This document shows positions 1-7,618 of a stretch of 36,345 nucleotides of DNA, piece by piece. Source of the stretch: Caryophanales bacterium (GTDB taxonomy: Bacteria; Bacillota; Bacilli; Bacillales; Bacillaceae_J); NCBI GenBank assembly GCA_012840465.1, contig DULJ01000030.1, positions 1 to 36,345 of the forward strand, read 5' to 3'. Position numbers and translations under genes: made by a program. A model generated the notes under the pieces. It did not search any database. It was not told where the DNA came from and saw only the letters and a list, made by a program, of their open reading frames with translations. Numbering within the stretch: the stretch's first letter is position 1; each line of letters opens with the position of its first letter.

Positions 1-113
1 CATAGCATGAAGACAGAAACTCAGGATCGGAGCGAAAGAAACAGTATTCATAAGGTTGATGCAAACCAAATTTCGGTGAACTTCGGACTCTAATCGTTTA
101 AATCTTGGGTTAC
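1..113. repeat. Terminal direct repeat, left copy
   Basis: Bases 1-113 are identical to 36233-36345, in the same orientation and without a mismatch. The first 80 bases are unique-looking sequence; the rest enters the 51-bp tandem array. The match means the molecule closes on itself in the assembly, or both ends lie in two copies of one chromosomal repeat. Confidence 0.95.
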
Positions 114-434
114 TGTCCGAACTTCGCCAAACTTCGGACTCAAATTGCTCATATCTTGGATTATTGTCCGAACCTGGACCAACTTCGGACTCTAATCGTT
201 TAAATCTTGGATTACTGTCCGAACTTCGCCAAACTTCGGACTCAAATTGTTCATATCTTGGATTATTGTCCGAACATGGGGCCAACTTCAGACTCTAATC
301 GTTTAAATCTTGGGTTACTGTCCGAACTTCGCCAAACTTCGGACTCTAATCGTTTAAATCTTGGATTACTGTCCGAACTTCGCTTAACTTCGGACTCAAC
401 TCTCGTAAATCCCAGATTACTGTCCGAACTTTAC
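81..434. repeat. Tandem array of seven 51-bp units with inverted repeats
   Basis: The motif CTTCGGACTC (one copy CTTCAGACTC) recurs at 81, 132, 183, 234, 286, 337 and 388, a period of 51 bp with one step of 52. Each unit starts with TTCGGAC and has GTCCGAA about 26 bases later, so each can form a 7-bp stem. Two core types alternate: A (TCTAATCGTTTAAATC) at units 1, 3, 5 and 6, and B (TCAAATTG..CATATC) at units 2 and 4; unit 7 is divergent. The reading frame through it encodes only the repeat and is not taken as a gene. The function is unknown. Confidence 0.9.
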
Positions 435-491
435 TACGCAATAGCCCCTTAATGTGACATAAAAGAACGATCTACCCTGGGCGCACCATAG

Positions 492-525
492 AAAGTGGTC
501 CCAACTAACAACTTGGGACCACTTT
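492..525 (-). terminator. Hairpin terminator of fumC
   Basis: A perfect 13-bp inverted repeat (492-504 with 513-525, AAAGTGGTCCCAA arms) with an 8-base loop sits 12 bases past the fumC stop. The arm itself ends in TTT on the minus strand, but no long T tract follows, so efficiency is uncertain. Confidence 0.7.
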
Positions 526-537
526 ATCAATTATTCG

Positions 538-1926
538 TTACTCCCTCGGATGAATCATATCCTTCGGATTAATATACTCGTCAAACTGCTCCTCCGTCAA
601 ATACCCTAATTCGACTGCGGTCTTTTTCAATGTTGAATTATCCTTAAAGGCCTTTTTCGCAATCTCGGCCGCTTTTTCATAGCCGATATGCGGATTTAAT
701 GCCGTCACGAGCATCAAGGAATCATTTAAATAATGTTCGATAACCTCTTGGTTTGCTTCAATGCCAACAACGCAACGGTCATGGAAAGACATTATTCCAT
801 CTGCCAACAGCCGAACAGATTGTAAGAAATTATAGATGATCACCGGCTTAAACACATTTAACTCAAAATTCCCCTGACTCGCAGCAAATCCAATTGTAGC
901 ATCATTGCCCATCACTTGGCAGGCAATCATCGTCATCGCTTCACATTGCGTTGGGTTGACTTTACCCGGCATAATCGAGCTCCCCGGTTCATTGGCTGGA
1001 ATCGTTAACTCCCCGATACCACATCTTGGACCGCTTGCAAGCCACCTCACATCATTGGCAATTTTCATTAAATCAGCGGCCAATGCTTTTAATGCACCGT
1101 GAACGTAAACTAATTCATCGTGACTCGTTAATGCATGGAATTTATTGGGGGCAGATATAAATTTGCTGCCAGTAAATTTCGAAATCTCTTCAGCAACTTT
1201 TTCGCCAAATTTAGGATGGGCATTAATTCCAGTCCCAACAGCAGTCCCACCTATGGCCAACTCTCTTACATAATTCAAACTGTTTTCAAGCATACTTTCA
1301 TTTTTCTCTAACATGCGCCACCAGCCGGAAACCTCCTGACCTAATGTTAACGGTGTGGCATCCTGGAGGTGTGTCCGTCCAATTTTAATAATTTCAACAA
1401 ATTGTTTACTTTTATCTCCAAGTGTTTCTTTTAACTTTTTTATAGCAGGTAAAAGCTGTTTTTCAATCATTAAAACGGCGGATACATGCATCGCCGTTGG
1501 AAATGTATCATTAGAGCTTTGTGATTTATTTACATCATCATTTGGATGAAGCTTCAAAGCAGAACCCTTTTCCCCAAGCTTTTGAGTCCCGACATGGGCA
1601 ATAACTTCATTCACATTCATATTAGATTGTGTACCACTACCGGTCTGCCAGACAACAAGCGGAAAATGTTCATTAAGTTTCCCGGCAAGAATATCATCCG
1701 CCGCCCCAACAATCGCCTTCACCTTCTCTTTGTCCAGCTTTCCTAATTCACCATTCACAATGGACGCGCTTCTTTTCAATATTGCAAAGGCTTGAATAAC
1801 CTCTACTGGCATTCTTTCTTGACCTATTGGAAAGTTCTGTTTACTCCTCTCCGTTTGTGCCCCCCACAGCTTATCTGCTTCAACCTGTATTTCGCCTAAA
1901 GTATCCCTTTCAATCCGATATTGCAT
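538..1926 (-). CDS. fumC: Class II fumarate hydratase
   Basis: Reversibly hydrates fumarate to L-malate in the TCA cycle; cytosolic homotetramer. The protein (462 aa) has the usual length and all family landmarks: [14 protein letters not shown] near residues 95-108, the [10 protein letters not shown] motif with the conserved His at about 186, and the signature [11 protein letters not shown] near 315-325 with the mobile-loop serine. The frame also allows an ATG at 1932, but AGGAGG lies only 2 bases before it and 8 bases before the ATG at 1926. The start at 1926 also gives the N-terminus MQYRIERDT that is normal for Bacillus CitG/FumC, so I chose it. The gene stands alone, with its own hairpin terminator, and is separated from the upstream export operon by a terminator. 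A typical housekeeping gene with no anomaly. Confidence 0.96.
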   Translation of the reverse strand: MQYRIERDTLGEIQVEADKLWGAQTERSKQNFPIGQERMPVEVIQAFAILKRSASIVNGELGKLDKEKVKAIVGAADDILAGKLNEHFPLVVWQTGSGTQSNMNVNEVIAHVGTQKLGEKGSALKLHPNDDVNKSQSSNDTFPTAMHVSAVLMIEKQLLPAIKKLKETLGDKSKQFVEIIKIGRTHLQDATPLTLGQEVSGWWRMLEKNESMLENSLNYVRELAIGGTAVGTGINAHPKFGEKVAEEISKFTGSKFISAPNKFHALTSHDELVYVHGALKALAADLMKIANDVRWLASGPRCGIGELTIPANEPGSSIMPGKVNPTQCEAMTMIACQVMGNDATIGFAASQGNFELNVFKPVIIYNFLQSVRLLADGIMSFHDRCVVGIEANQEVIEHYLNDSLMLVTALNPHIGYEKAAEIAKKAFKDNSTLKKTAVELGYLTEEQFDEYINPKDMIHPRE

Positions 1927-2023
1927 ATTCATAACCTCCTCATTTGTTATATAAATCCAAAAGTAAAAGAGTGTACTATACTTATTTCATTTCCTATTTT
2001 CTTAAATCTAAACTTAATAAAGC

Positions 2024-2047
2024 ACAAAAAGACTGACCTGAGTCAGC
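2024..2047 (-). terminator. Terminator of the TetR-HlyD-permease operon
   Basis: On the minus strand GGCTGAC-TCAG-GTCAGTC forms a 7-bp stem (one G-U pair) with a tetraloop, followed directly by TTTTT (complement of 2026-2030). It overlaps the stop of the permease gene and separates it from fumC. Confidence 0.6.
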
Positions 2048-3236
2048 CTGCTATCTCAATATCATTTTTTACGTCTTTTTCCCCCTTTTCCCAAAACACC
2101 TTAAGACTAGAGGCGATAAACGCAATGAAAAATGTGCACAGCCCCATTAATAAAAGGATTAAGCAATCCTTCCAAATTAATTCAAAGCCAACACCTTTAA
2201 TAAAAATATTTCGTACTCCATCAACAAAATAGGTTAATGGCAATAAATGACCAATCACACTTATTAATTTAGGCATCGCTTCAAATGGCCATGTAAAACC
2301 GGACAGTAAAAAGGATGGGACTGCAATTAACATCGTAATTTGTGTTGCCCCGACTTGGTTGGCAGAAAATAAACTTGAAAGATAACCAATACCTAATAAC
2401 GCAAACGTAAAGGAAACCGCTAATCCCATGGCAGAAAAGAGACTTCCATTTGACGGTAAGCCAAAGCCGTAAATGGCAACTAAAAACGTTGTTATAAAAT
2501 TAAAGATTCCAATTAAAAAGTATGGCGCAGATTTAGCATAAGCAATCCGCCAAGGACATTCACGCCACTCTTTAAATCTGTTCCAGTTTCCTTTTTCTTT
2601 ATCACGTGTAACCGTTAATGATAAGCCCAATAGTAATACTTGCTGCAAGGCTACCCCCATTAAGCCGTAGACTAGAAATGTGCTGTAATTAAATGTTCCA
2701 TTATACAAGACCCTTGTGCGAAAAGGGATAGATTGAAATGTTAATTGGATTTGTTCGGAATTAAATTCGTTTTGCGCCAATTTTTTCGCTGCTGTACCAA
2801 AATTGAAATTAGCAATAACCTCATTTGCTGCTTTTGTGGCTGCGTTTGAAATAAGCATATTACTTCCGTCAATCATCGTTAAAATAGGCGCTTCTTCCCC
2901 ACGCAAAACTTTGTTAAACATATTGTTCGGAATAACAATAGCAACTTTTGCTTTTCCGGCTTCAAGCAATGGCTGGATCTCTGCTTCCGAATTCAGAAGT
3001 TGGATAACATTGAAGCTTTCTGTTTCATCAAAAGCCTGAACTATTTTTTGACTTAATTGACTATGGTCCTGATCAACAATAACGGTATCCATTTCAGCTA
3101 CACGATGATCGGAGTAGAGATAACCAAACATGGCTGTATATAATATTGGAATTAGGAAAAGCACAGCAAATAAACGCTTGTCACTAAAGATATTTCTCCA
3201 CTCTTCATTAATAATATGACCAATGCTTAATTTCAT
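2043..3236 (-). CDS. ABC-2 type transporter permease
   Basis: A 397-aa membrane protein of the ABC-2 (YhhJ/YbhR-like) export class. It has one N-terminal membrane segment (about residues 22-42), an extracytoplasmic domain of about 130 residues, and then roughly five hydrophobic segments from about 185 to 380. The last part contains the ABC-2 motif region LLPLTYFVDGVRNIFIKG. Its start overlaps the stop of the HlyD-like adaptor gene by four bases (ATGA), so the two are translationally coupled and probably form one export complex. Such permeases normally need an ATPase, and none is encoded in this operon or elsewhere nearby; it must be supplied in trans. Substrate unknown; with a TetR repressor and an HlyD adaptor, efflux of a toxic or lipophilic compound is the best inference. 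Confidence 0.88.
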   Translation of the reverse strand: MKLSIGHIINEEWRNIFSDKRLFAVLFLIPILYTAMFGYLYSDHRVAEMDTVIVDQDHSQLSQKIVQAFDETESFNVIQLLNSEAEIQPLLEAGKAKVAIVIPNNMFNKVLRGEEAPILTMIDGSNMLISNAATKAANEVIANFNFGTAAKKLAQNEFNSEQIQLTFQSIPFRTRVLYNGTFNYSTFLVYGLMGVALQQVLLLGLSLTVTRDKEKGNWNRFKEWRECPWRIAYAKSAPYFLIGIFNFITTFLVAIYGFGLPSNGSLFSAMGLAVSFTFALLGIGYLSSLFSANQVGATQITMLIAVPSFLLSGFTWPFEAMPKLISVIGHLLPLTYFVDGVRNIFIKGVGFELIWKDCLILLLMGLCTFFIAFIASSLKVFWEKGEKDVKNDIEIAG

Positions 3237-4432
3237 TTTAGCTCACCAGCTCCAACCCATTTTACTGTCATCCCTGTTGGGATTTCAGCAGCTAGGTCAG
3301 CGAATTCAACCTTAACGGAAAATGAACGGATATCTGTTTCACCAATGCTTTGCGTTGCCTTTTTTATCGCGAAATCACCGGCAGGAGAAATCGTTTTAAT
3401 TTTCCCTGCCAATTTTTGATGGGATACAACTAATTCAGCAGTGACTGGATCTCCTGTTTTTAAGTTCACAATTTCTGATTCATCAAAATAAAACTCGGCA
3501 TACCTCGTATCCTTCGTTTCGATTGTAAAAATAGGAAAACCAGTATTTACGAGCTCCCCTATTTGTGCTGATTTGGTTACAATCACACCATCAGCTGGGG
3601 CAACCAATTCCGTATAGGAAAGGTATGTTTTCGCCTCATCTAAAGTTGCTTGTGCCTGACCTTTTCCGCCTTGGGCAGAAAGAATTGCACCTTCTGCTTG
3701 ACCGATTGAGGCACTTGCCAATTCCACATCTTTTTTACTCACATCTACTTTGCCACGGTTCGCAATCGCATTTTTTAAAGTTGCCTGTGCTTGATCAATT
3801 TGTGCGGTAGCAGCCTTTTTCTGCTCTTGGGAAGCGTAGTATTCAGCCTTTGCTTGCTCCATTTTTGCTTTTGCTTCATCTACTTGAATTTGTGCTACTG
3901 CACCAGCTTTTTGTAGCTCCTTCATCCGCTCAAGGTTAGTTGCTGCAATTTCGTAAAGCTCTTTAGCAGAATTAATTTTAGCATCAAGTGCTTGGACATT
4001 GGCCTCAGCAGCCTTTACAGCTGCTTCCGCCTGTTGAATTTGACTTTCAATTGACTGTTCAGTAACCGTAACGGCGTCATTCCCCTGTGCTTCTTTTACA
4101 GTGGCCGCCTTTTTTGCGCTGCTTGCTTCCGTTATTTTTCCTTCCGCTAGTTGAACAGCCGCTTCTGCCTGTGCTACTTTATTTTCTAATTCTTTGCTTT
4201 CCAAGCGTGCGATCACTTGACCTTTTTTGACAACATCCCCTTCTTCAACTAAAACTTCCGTTATTCTTCCCCCAATTTTGAAGCTGGCATTAATCGTTGT
4301 CCCTTCAATATAGGCAGTCGGATTAGTAGCAATCAGGCCCCCACCTGAAGCTTGACCAGTTAGTAGCACTCCAAAACCACCAGCAATTAAAATAAACATC
4401 CCAATAAATATAATCCACCGTAAATTCTTCAT
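3233..4432 (-). CDS. HlyD-family membrane fusion/adaptor protein
   Basis: A 399-aa periplasmic-adaptor-type protein. One N-terminal membrane anchor (about residues 5-25) is followed by the first half of a biotinyl-lipoyl-like domain (IGGRITEVLVEEGDVVKKGQ, around 53-72). A long Ala/Gln/Lys/Glu-rich coiled-coil hairpin spans about 78-270. The second lipoyl half (VAPADGVIVTKSAQIGELV) lies near 278-296 and a beta-barrel region reaches the C-terminus. AAAGGTGAG precedes the ATG. The coiled coil is unusually long and repetitive (AEAAVKAAEANVQ-like heptads). In a Gram-positive cell it probably spans the wall-proximal space and hands substrates to or from the overlapping ABC-2 permease. Confidence 0.9.
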   Translation of the reverse strand: MKNLRWIIFIGMFILIAGGFGVLLTGQASGGGLIATNPTAYIEGTTINASFKIGGRITEVLVEEGDVVKKGQVIARLESKELENKVAQAEAAVQLAEGKITEASSAKKAATVKEAQGNDAVTVTEQSIESQIQQAEAAVKAAEANVQALDAKINSAKELYEIAATNLERMKELQKAGAVAQIQVDEAKAKMEQAKAEYYASQEQKKAATAQIDQAQATLKNAIANRGKVDVSKKDVELASASIGQAEGAILSAQGGKGQAQATLDEAKTYLSYTELVAPADGVIVTKSAQIGELVNTGFPIFTIETKDTRYAEFYFDESEIVNLKTGDPVTAELVVSHQKLAGKIKTISPAGDFAIKKATQSIGETDIRSFSVKVEFADLAAEIPTGMTVKWVGAGELK

Positions 4433-4453
4433 CTCACCTTTTCCCTCTTTCTG

Positions 4454-5020
4454 TCAAATCATTAGCCCATCCATTAAATACAGCTTAAACAATTCAAATA
4501 CTTCTTCGTTTGTAAGCATGTCATGCTTTCCATTCCATTCAACAACGAGTGAAACATATATTTTATAGATGACAAATGCAGTTATTTCTGGATTGCACTT
4601 TTTTAACTTTTGATTCAAGATTGCTTTTTCTATAAAACCTTGAATATAGGAAAGTAATTCCTGTTCTATTTGAATAAAGGCCTGTTTCGCCGCTTCTGTC
4701 CCAAAATCTTTAACCTCTTGAGATAGCTTAATCATTAATACATGTTCTTTCCGGTAAAGTAAAACGCTGTAAAGCACTTCATGTAAATTTTCAAATGCAG
4801 TTTGGTCTATTCTTATCGCATTTTCGGCATTTTCCTTCATTTCACGAATAAGCGCTTGAATAATTTCCTGAAGGATGACCTCTTTATTTTCAAAATATGT
4901 ATAAATTGTACCTTTACCTACACCCGCAATCTTAGCAATATGATCAACTGAAGTCCCTTTAAAACCAAACATAGAAAAAGATTGAGTTGCCGCTTGCATG
5001 ATTTTTTCTCTTTTACCCAC
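4454..5020 (-). CDS. TetR-family transcriptional regulator
   Basis: A 188-aa one-component repressor: N-terminal TetR helix-turn-helix (about residues 3-50, GTSVDHIAKIAGVGKGTIYTYF), then an all-helical ligand/dimer domain. The frame extends upstream to a TTG at 5101 and an ATG at 5059. I chose the GTG at 5020 because AAAGGGTGGTGAG lies just before it and because TetR proteins begin close to the recognition domain; the ATG at 5059 has GAAGGA directly abutting it. It is the first gene of the operon with the HlyD adaptor (gap 21 bases) and the permease, so it probably autoregulates that exporter and is relieved by the exported compound or a related one. Confidence 0.88.
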   Translation of the reverse strand: MGKREKIMQAATQSFSMFGFKGTSVDHIAKIAGVGKGTIYTYFENKEVILQEIIQALIREMKENAENAIRIDQTAFENLHEVLYSVLLYRKEHVLMIKLSQEVKDFGTEAAKQAFIQIEQELLSYIQGFIEKAILNQKLKKCNPEITAFVIYKIYVSLVVEWNGKHDMLTNEEVFELFKLYLMDGLMI

Positions 5021-5237
5021 AATCTCACCACCCTTTGACCATTTTCGTTTTTTAGTCATTCCTTCAAATAGTAATTTACCATATTTAAGGCATGTCGACA
5101 AGTTTTAACTTCCTTTGGTCTAACGCTCGAGTTTACCAAAAATATCTGTTTAAATACGAAGTTATGAATATTTTTCAGAAAATTGTTAAGATATTGTGAA
5201 ATTATCGTCAAAACAGTTGAAAATGTGATAAATATCA

Positions 5238-5265
5238 TATATTGTCGAATTGAGCCGACAATATA
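5238..5265. promoter_or_regulatory. 10-bp-arm palindrome, candidate operator
   Basis: TATATTGTCG at 5238-5247 is the perfect reverse complement of 5256-5265, with an 8-bp spacer. It lies between the TetR operon (minus) and the FbpB-like gene (plus), about 60 bp before the latter. A second, shorter dyad TGATA-AA-TATCA sits at 5226-5237. It is a plausible operator for the TetR protein or for control of the small gene; the binding factor cannot be named from sequence. Confidence 0.4.
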
Positions 5266-5325
5266 ATAAAGGCAGTAACAAAATATAAAGAAAATATTAT
5301 AATTTACTATGGAGGATTATGAGAC

Positions 5326-5472
5326 ATGAAAAAAAGAATTCCGTCTTTCGAGGAGCTAGTAAGGGAGAACAAATTAGAATTAATGCGCGATGAAAAAGAA
5401 ATAGATCGCATTGAATTGAAATTAGAAAAGAAACACGAAAAACAACTAGTTGCAGCTACTTCAAGAAGATAA
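5326..5472 (+). CDS. FbpB-like small basic protein
   Basis: A 48-residue, highly charged protein beginning MKKRIPSFEELVRENK and continuing as an amphipathic Lys/Glu-rich helix. The SFEELVxENK opening matches the FbpB family of small Fur-regulated basic proteins. In B. subtilis FbpB works with the FsrA small RNA in iron sparing; similar function here is inference. GGAGG at 5311-5315 gives a good spacing to the ATG at 5326. No convincing Fur box (TGATAATnATTATCA) is visible upstream, although a TGATA/TATCA dyad lies at 5226-5237. A long hairpin with a T tract terminates it. Confidence 0.7.
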   Translation: MKKRIPSFEELVRENKLELMRDEKEIDRIELKLEKKHEKQLVAATSRR

Positions 5473-5479
5473 TAAAGTA

Positions 5480-5560
5480 AGGGTCAGGCACCTTACTATG
5501 AATCAAAATATTAGAGTATTCCTAATGTTTTGATTCATAGGAGCTAGACCCTCTTTTTTT
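5480..5560 (+). terminator. Long composite hairpin and terminator, REP-like
   Basis: A 17-bp stem with one mismatch (5496-5512 with 5524-5540) is enclosed by a second pairing AGGGTC/GACCCT (5480-5485 with 5547-5552) and followed by CTCTTTTTTT. It would terminate the FbpB-like gene on the plus strand. The left flank GGGTCAGGCACC resembles the GGGACAGGCACC element at 20280-20292, suggesting a dispersed REP-like palindrome. The stop codon of the CAAX protease gene lies inside the hairpin. Confidence 0.7.
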
Positions 5561-6445
5561 ACAGTACATATTGGTAGCAAATCCACCTACAATGATAAAA
5601 AGTGTTGCTAGCAATCCACCTTCTGGACCAAAATCCCCTCCTGTAAAGAGCTTCGCACTGTTTTCTGTAGTTATTTGATATAGCCCGTGCGGGTCTGTAC
5701 CGCTGACCGGAAACCCAAACACGTTTCCTTGAAAGTAATTCCAGGTAATATGATACCCAATTGGCATCCAAAGACTTTTTGTTGCATCATACATATAGGA
5801 AAATAACAGCCCTACAAGACCAATATTAATCAATCCAAAAACCGAGACATTTGGATTCATACCATGAAACAACGAGAAGATAAGAGCAGACATGACATAC
5901 AGGAGCCATTTCGAATTATGACGATCTTCCATCGTTTTCATAATATAGCCGCGAAAGAATATTTCCTCGGAAAAGCCAACAGCTATAAATAAAAGTAAGA
6001 AAGTGAATGAATAAATAGAAAGGTCCGGTGCAAATAGACTCCCTTTTAACGATAGTTGTCCTGTGACCAACAATACAAAAAAAATAAGGGTCATCATTGC
6101 ACCGCCCAAAAATAACCCGAACCCAAAATCCTTCATACTTAAGCTATTAAGCTCTAATCCAAGTGTTACAATTTTCTTCTTATTGATATATTTCCAAACT
6201 AGTAAACTACTCATGATAGCACCAATTACTCCACCGCCATTCATGAACAGCTCTATCCACGGATAATATCCAGGATCGAAAATCTTCCTATGCAAAAATA
6301 CCCCCGGCAAAGAGAAAAGCACTTGAAAAACAATTAGCATAATACTAGCTAGAAATATAAGCCACCCCGACCGTACTAATCCGAATTGATTTTTAAAAAT
6401 AATCATCATCCCCTTCTCATCAAATACGCCTTGGCGTATTTGCAT
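5522..6445 (-). CDS. CPBP-family (CAAX-type) intramembrane protease
   Basis: A 307-aa multi-pass membrane protein of the Abi/CPBP family. Seen: about eight hydrophobic segments, motif 1 SEEIFFRGYIM (EExxxR) in the middle, motif 2 FSLFHG about 35 residues later, and YHITWNY near residue 240 as the third conserved His region. These residues form the glutamate/histidine metal site of the Rce1-like fold. Members remove prenyl-type or other C-terminal peptides, or process small membrane peptides; the substrate here is unknown. The start is uncertain: the ATG at 6445 lies before a perfect palindrome (6421-6442) that would then be coding, while ATGs at 6409 and 6406 follow GAAGGGG too closely. The C-terminal coding end runs into the REP-like hairpin. 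Confidence 0.85.
   Translation of the reverse strand: MQIRQGVFDEKGMMIIFKNQFGLVRSGWLIFLASIMLIVFQVLFSLPGVFLHRKIFDPGYYPWIELFMNGGGVIGAIMSSLLVWKYINKKKIVTLGLELNSLSMKDFGFGLFLGGAMMTLIFFVLLVTGQLSLKGSLFAPDLSIYSFTFLLLFIAVGFSEEIFFRGYIMKTMEDRHNSKWLLYVMSALIFSLFHGMNPNVSVFGLINIGLVGLLFSYMYDATKSLWMPIGYHITWNYFQGNVFGFPVSGTDPHGLYQITTENSAKLFTGGDFGPEGGLLATLFIIVGGFATNMYCKKRGSSSYESKH
6421..6443. repeat. Perfect 10-bp-arm palindrome, shared with 11577-11599
   Basis: CAAATACGCC-TT-GGCGTATTTG (6421-6442) is a perfect inverted repeat. The sequence 6421-6443 matches 11577-11599 at 21 of 23 positions; there it opens the structured element next to the c-di-GMP gene. This looks like the 5' end of a dispersed element that landed at the CAAX protease start. 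Confidence 0.6.
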
Positions 6446-6476
6446 CCTACAATTTATATGATGGTGCTACTGCTGA

Positions 6477-7415
6477 TTAAACGCTTGTATTATGTTTACG
6501 CAGTTTTGGTTGAAATATTCTAATTCGTTTCGCATTAGATAAAGAATAAATAACAAGTGCAAGCCAAATAAAGGCAAAAGCAATAAAGTCAATTTTCGTA
6601 AATTGTTCATGGTAAACAAATATACCTAAACACAATGTTATCGTTGGAGAAATGTATTGAATAAAACCAATCATAGATAAAGGCACCCTTTTGGCAGCTT
6701 CCGCAAATAACAATAGCGGGATCGCAGTCACAATTCCTGTGCCGATCAATAATAAATTAGTAGAATTAAAAGAAAGTAATGCAAATTCCCCTTTTCCATC
6801 CATATATAAACTAATTAAATAGATAATCGCAATTGGAGCTACGACCATTGTTTCAACCGTTAACCCTGTAGTCGAGCTTAAATTTGCTTTCTTTTTAACT
6901 AATCCATATAAACCAAAGCTTAATGCCAATAGTAACGCAGCCCATGGAATCTTTCCGTATTGGAACGTTAAAACAAAGACACCAATAGCAGCCATGATAA
7001 AAGAAAGCACTTGGATGAAACTGAACCTTTCTTTAAGAACGATAACTCCTAATAACACACTAATTAATGGATTAATATAATATCCAAGACTTGTTTCAAG
7101 GACATGATTGTTATTTACCGCCCAAATATAAAGGAGCCAGTTTCCACTTATAAGTATTCCGGATATAACAACAGATAGTGCCAAAATCGGTTTTGTTATA
7201 ATTACTTTTAATTCTGTTAGAAACTGTTCCCCCTTTTTGAAACAAAACAATGCTAAGACCATAAGAGCAAACGACCAAAAAATACGGTGAGCTAAAATTT
7301 CTTCGGCGCCGATCGTATCTAATGCTTTCCAATATATCGGAAGGACTCCCCAAATCATATAGGCAAATATCCCATTTAACACACCTACCGTCTGTTGTTT
7401 TTGTTCCTCTTCCAT
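6477..7415 (-). CDS. rarD: RarD/EamA-type drug/metabolite transporter
   Basis: A 312-aa inner-membrane protein with about ten hydrophobic segments arranged as two EamA repeats. The opening GILNGIFAYMIWGVLPIYWK-type stretch, LAHRIFWS at about residues 41-48, ISGNWLLYIWAVNN and the TSLGYYINPL motif are characteristic of the RarD subfamily. RarD was named for chloramphenicol sensitivity in E. coli, but the physiological substrate is not established; export of metabolites is assumed. GGGGGA lies 9 bases before the ATG. It is transcribed alone, divergently from the solute-binding lipoprotein gene; its stop lies 31 bp before the upstream end of the CAAX protease gene. Confidence 0.88.
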   Translation of the reverse strand: MEEEQKQQTVGVLNGIFAYMIWGVLPIYWKALDTIGAEEILAHRIFWSFALMVLALFCFKKGEQFLTELKVIITKPILALSVVISGILISGNWLLYIWAVNNNHVLETSLGYYINPLISVLLGVIVLKERFSFIQVLSFIMAAIGVFVLTFQYGKIPWAALLLALSFGLYGLVKKKANLSSTTGLTVETMVVAPIAIIYLISLYMDGKGEFALLSFNSTNLLLIGTGIVTAIPLLLFAEAAKRVPLSMIGFIQYISPTITLCLGIFVYHEQFTKIDFIAFAFIWLALVIYSLSNAKRIRIFQPKLRKHNTSV

Positions 7416-7511
7416 GTAAAATCCCCCGATTCCGAAAAAAAGAATAAAGTAATTATATGATTGCTGTTTAGTTATTGCCAGTTTTAAAAATGAACAATTT
7501 ATGAAAAAAGC

Positions 7512-7533
7512 GAAATAGCCACTGCTCTATTTC
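7512..7533 (+). terminator. Hairpin in the rarD / lipoprotein divergent gap
   Basis: GAAATAG at 7512-7518 pairs with CTATTTC at 7527-7533; T-rich runs follow on the plus strand (ACCTTTTTACCTTTTT), and GCTTTTTT follows on the minus strand. It looks like a bidirectional terminator although the flanking genes diverge. It may be an attenuator or a relic. A TATAAT at 7577-7582 is the likely -10 element of the lipoprotein gene; no good -35 is seen. Confidence 0.45.
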
Positions 7534-7618
7534 ACCTTTTTACCTTTTTAGCCAATATTTATTTAGCAATATAAGCTATAATAATGATGAAACTTGACAT
7601 AAAGGGTGGGTGAATTTT

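Noticed and set aside
81-434. CRISPR array
   Set aside because: Whole 51-bp units are conserved with two alternating cores; there are no unique spacers and no cas genes.
207-452. 81-codon open frame through the tandem array
   Set aside because: It only translates the 51-bp repeat (17-residue period), has no ribosome site, and is explained by the period being a multiple of three.
5226-5237. Fur box upstream of the FbpB-like gene
   Set aside because: TGATA-AA-TATCA is only 12 bp; the Bacillus Fur consensus needs TGATAATnATTATCA, so it is noted only as a short dyad.
5056-5238. 60-codon minus-strand frame upstream of TetR
   Set aside because: Low-complexity, AT-rich, overlaps the TetR promoter region; no family resemblance or ribosome site.
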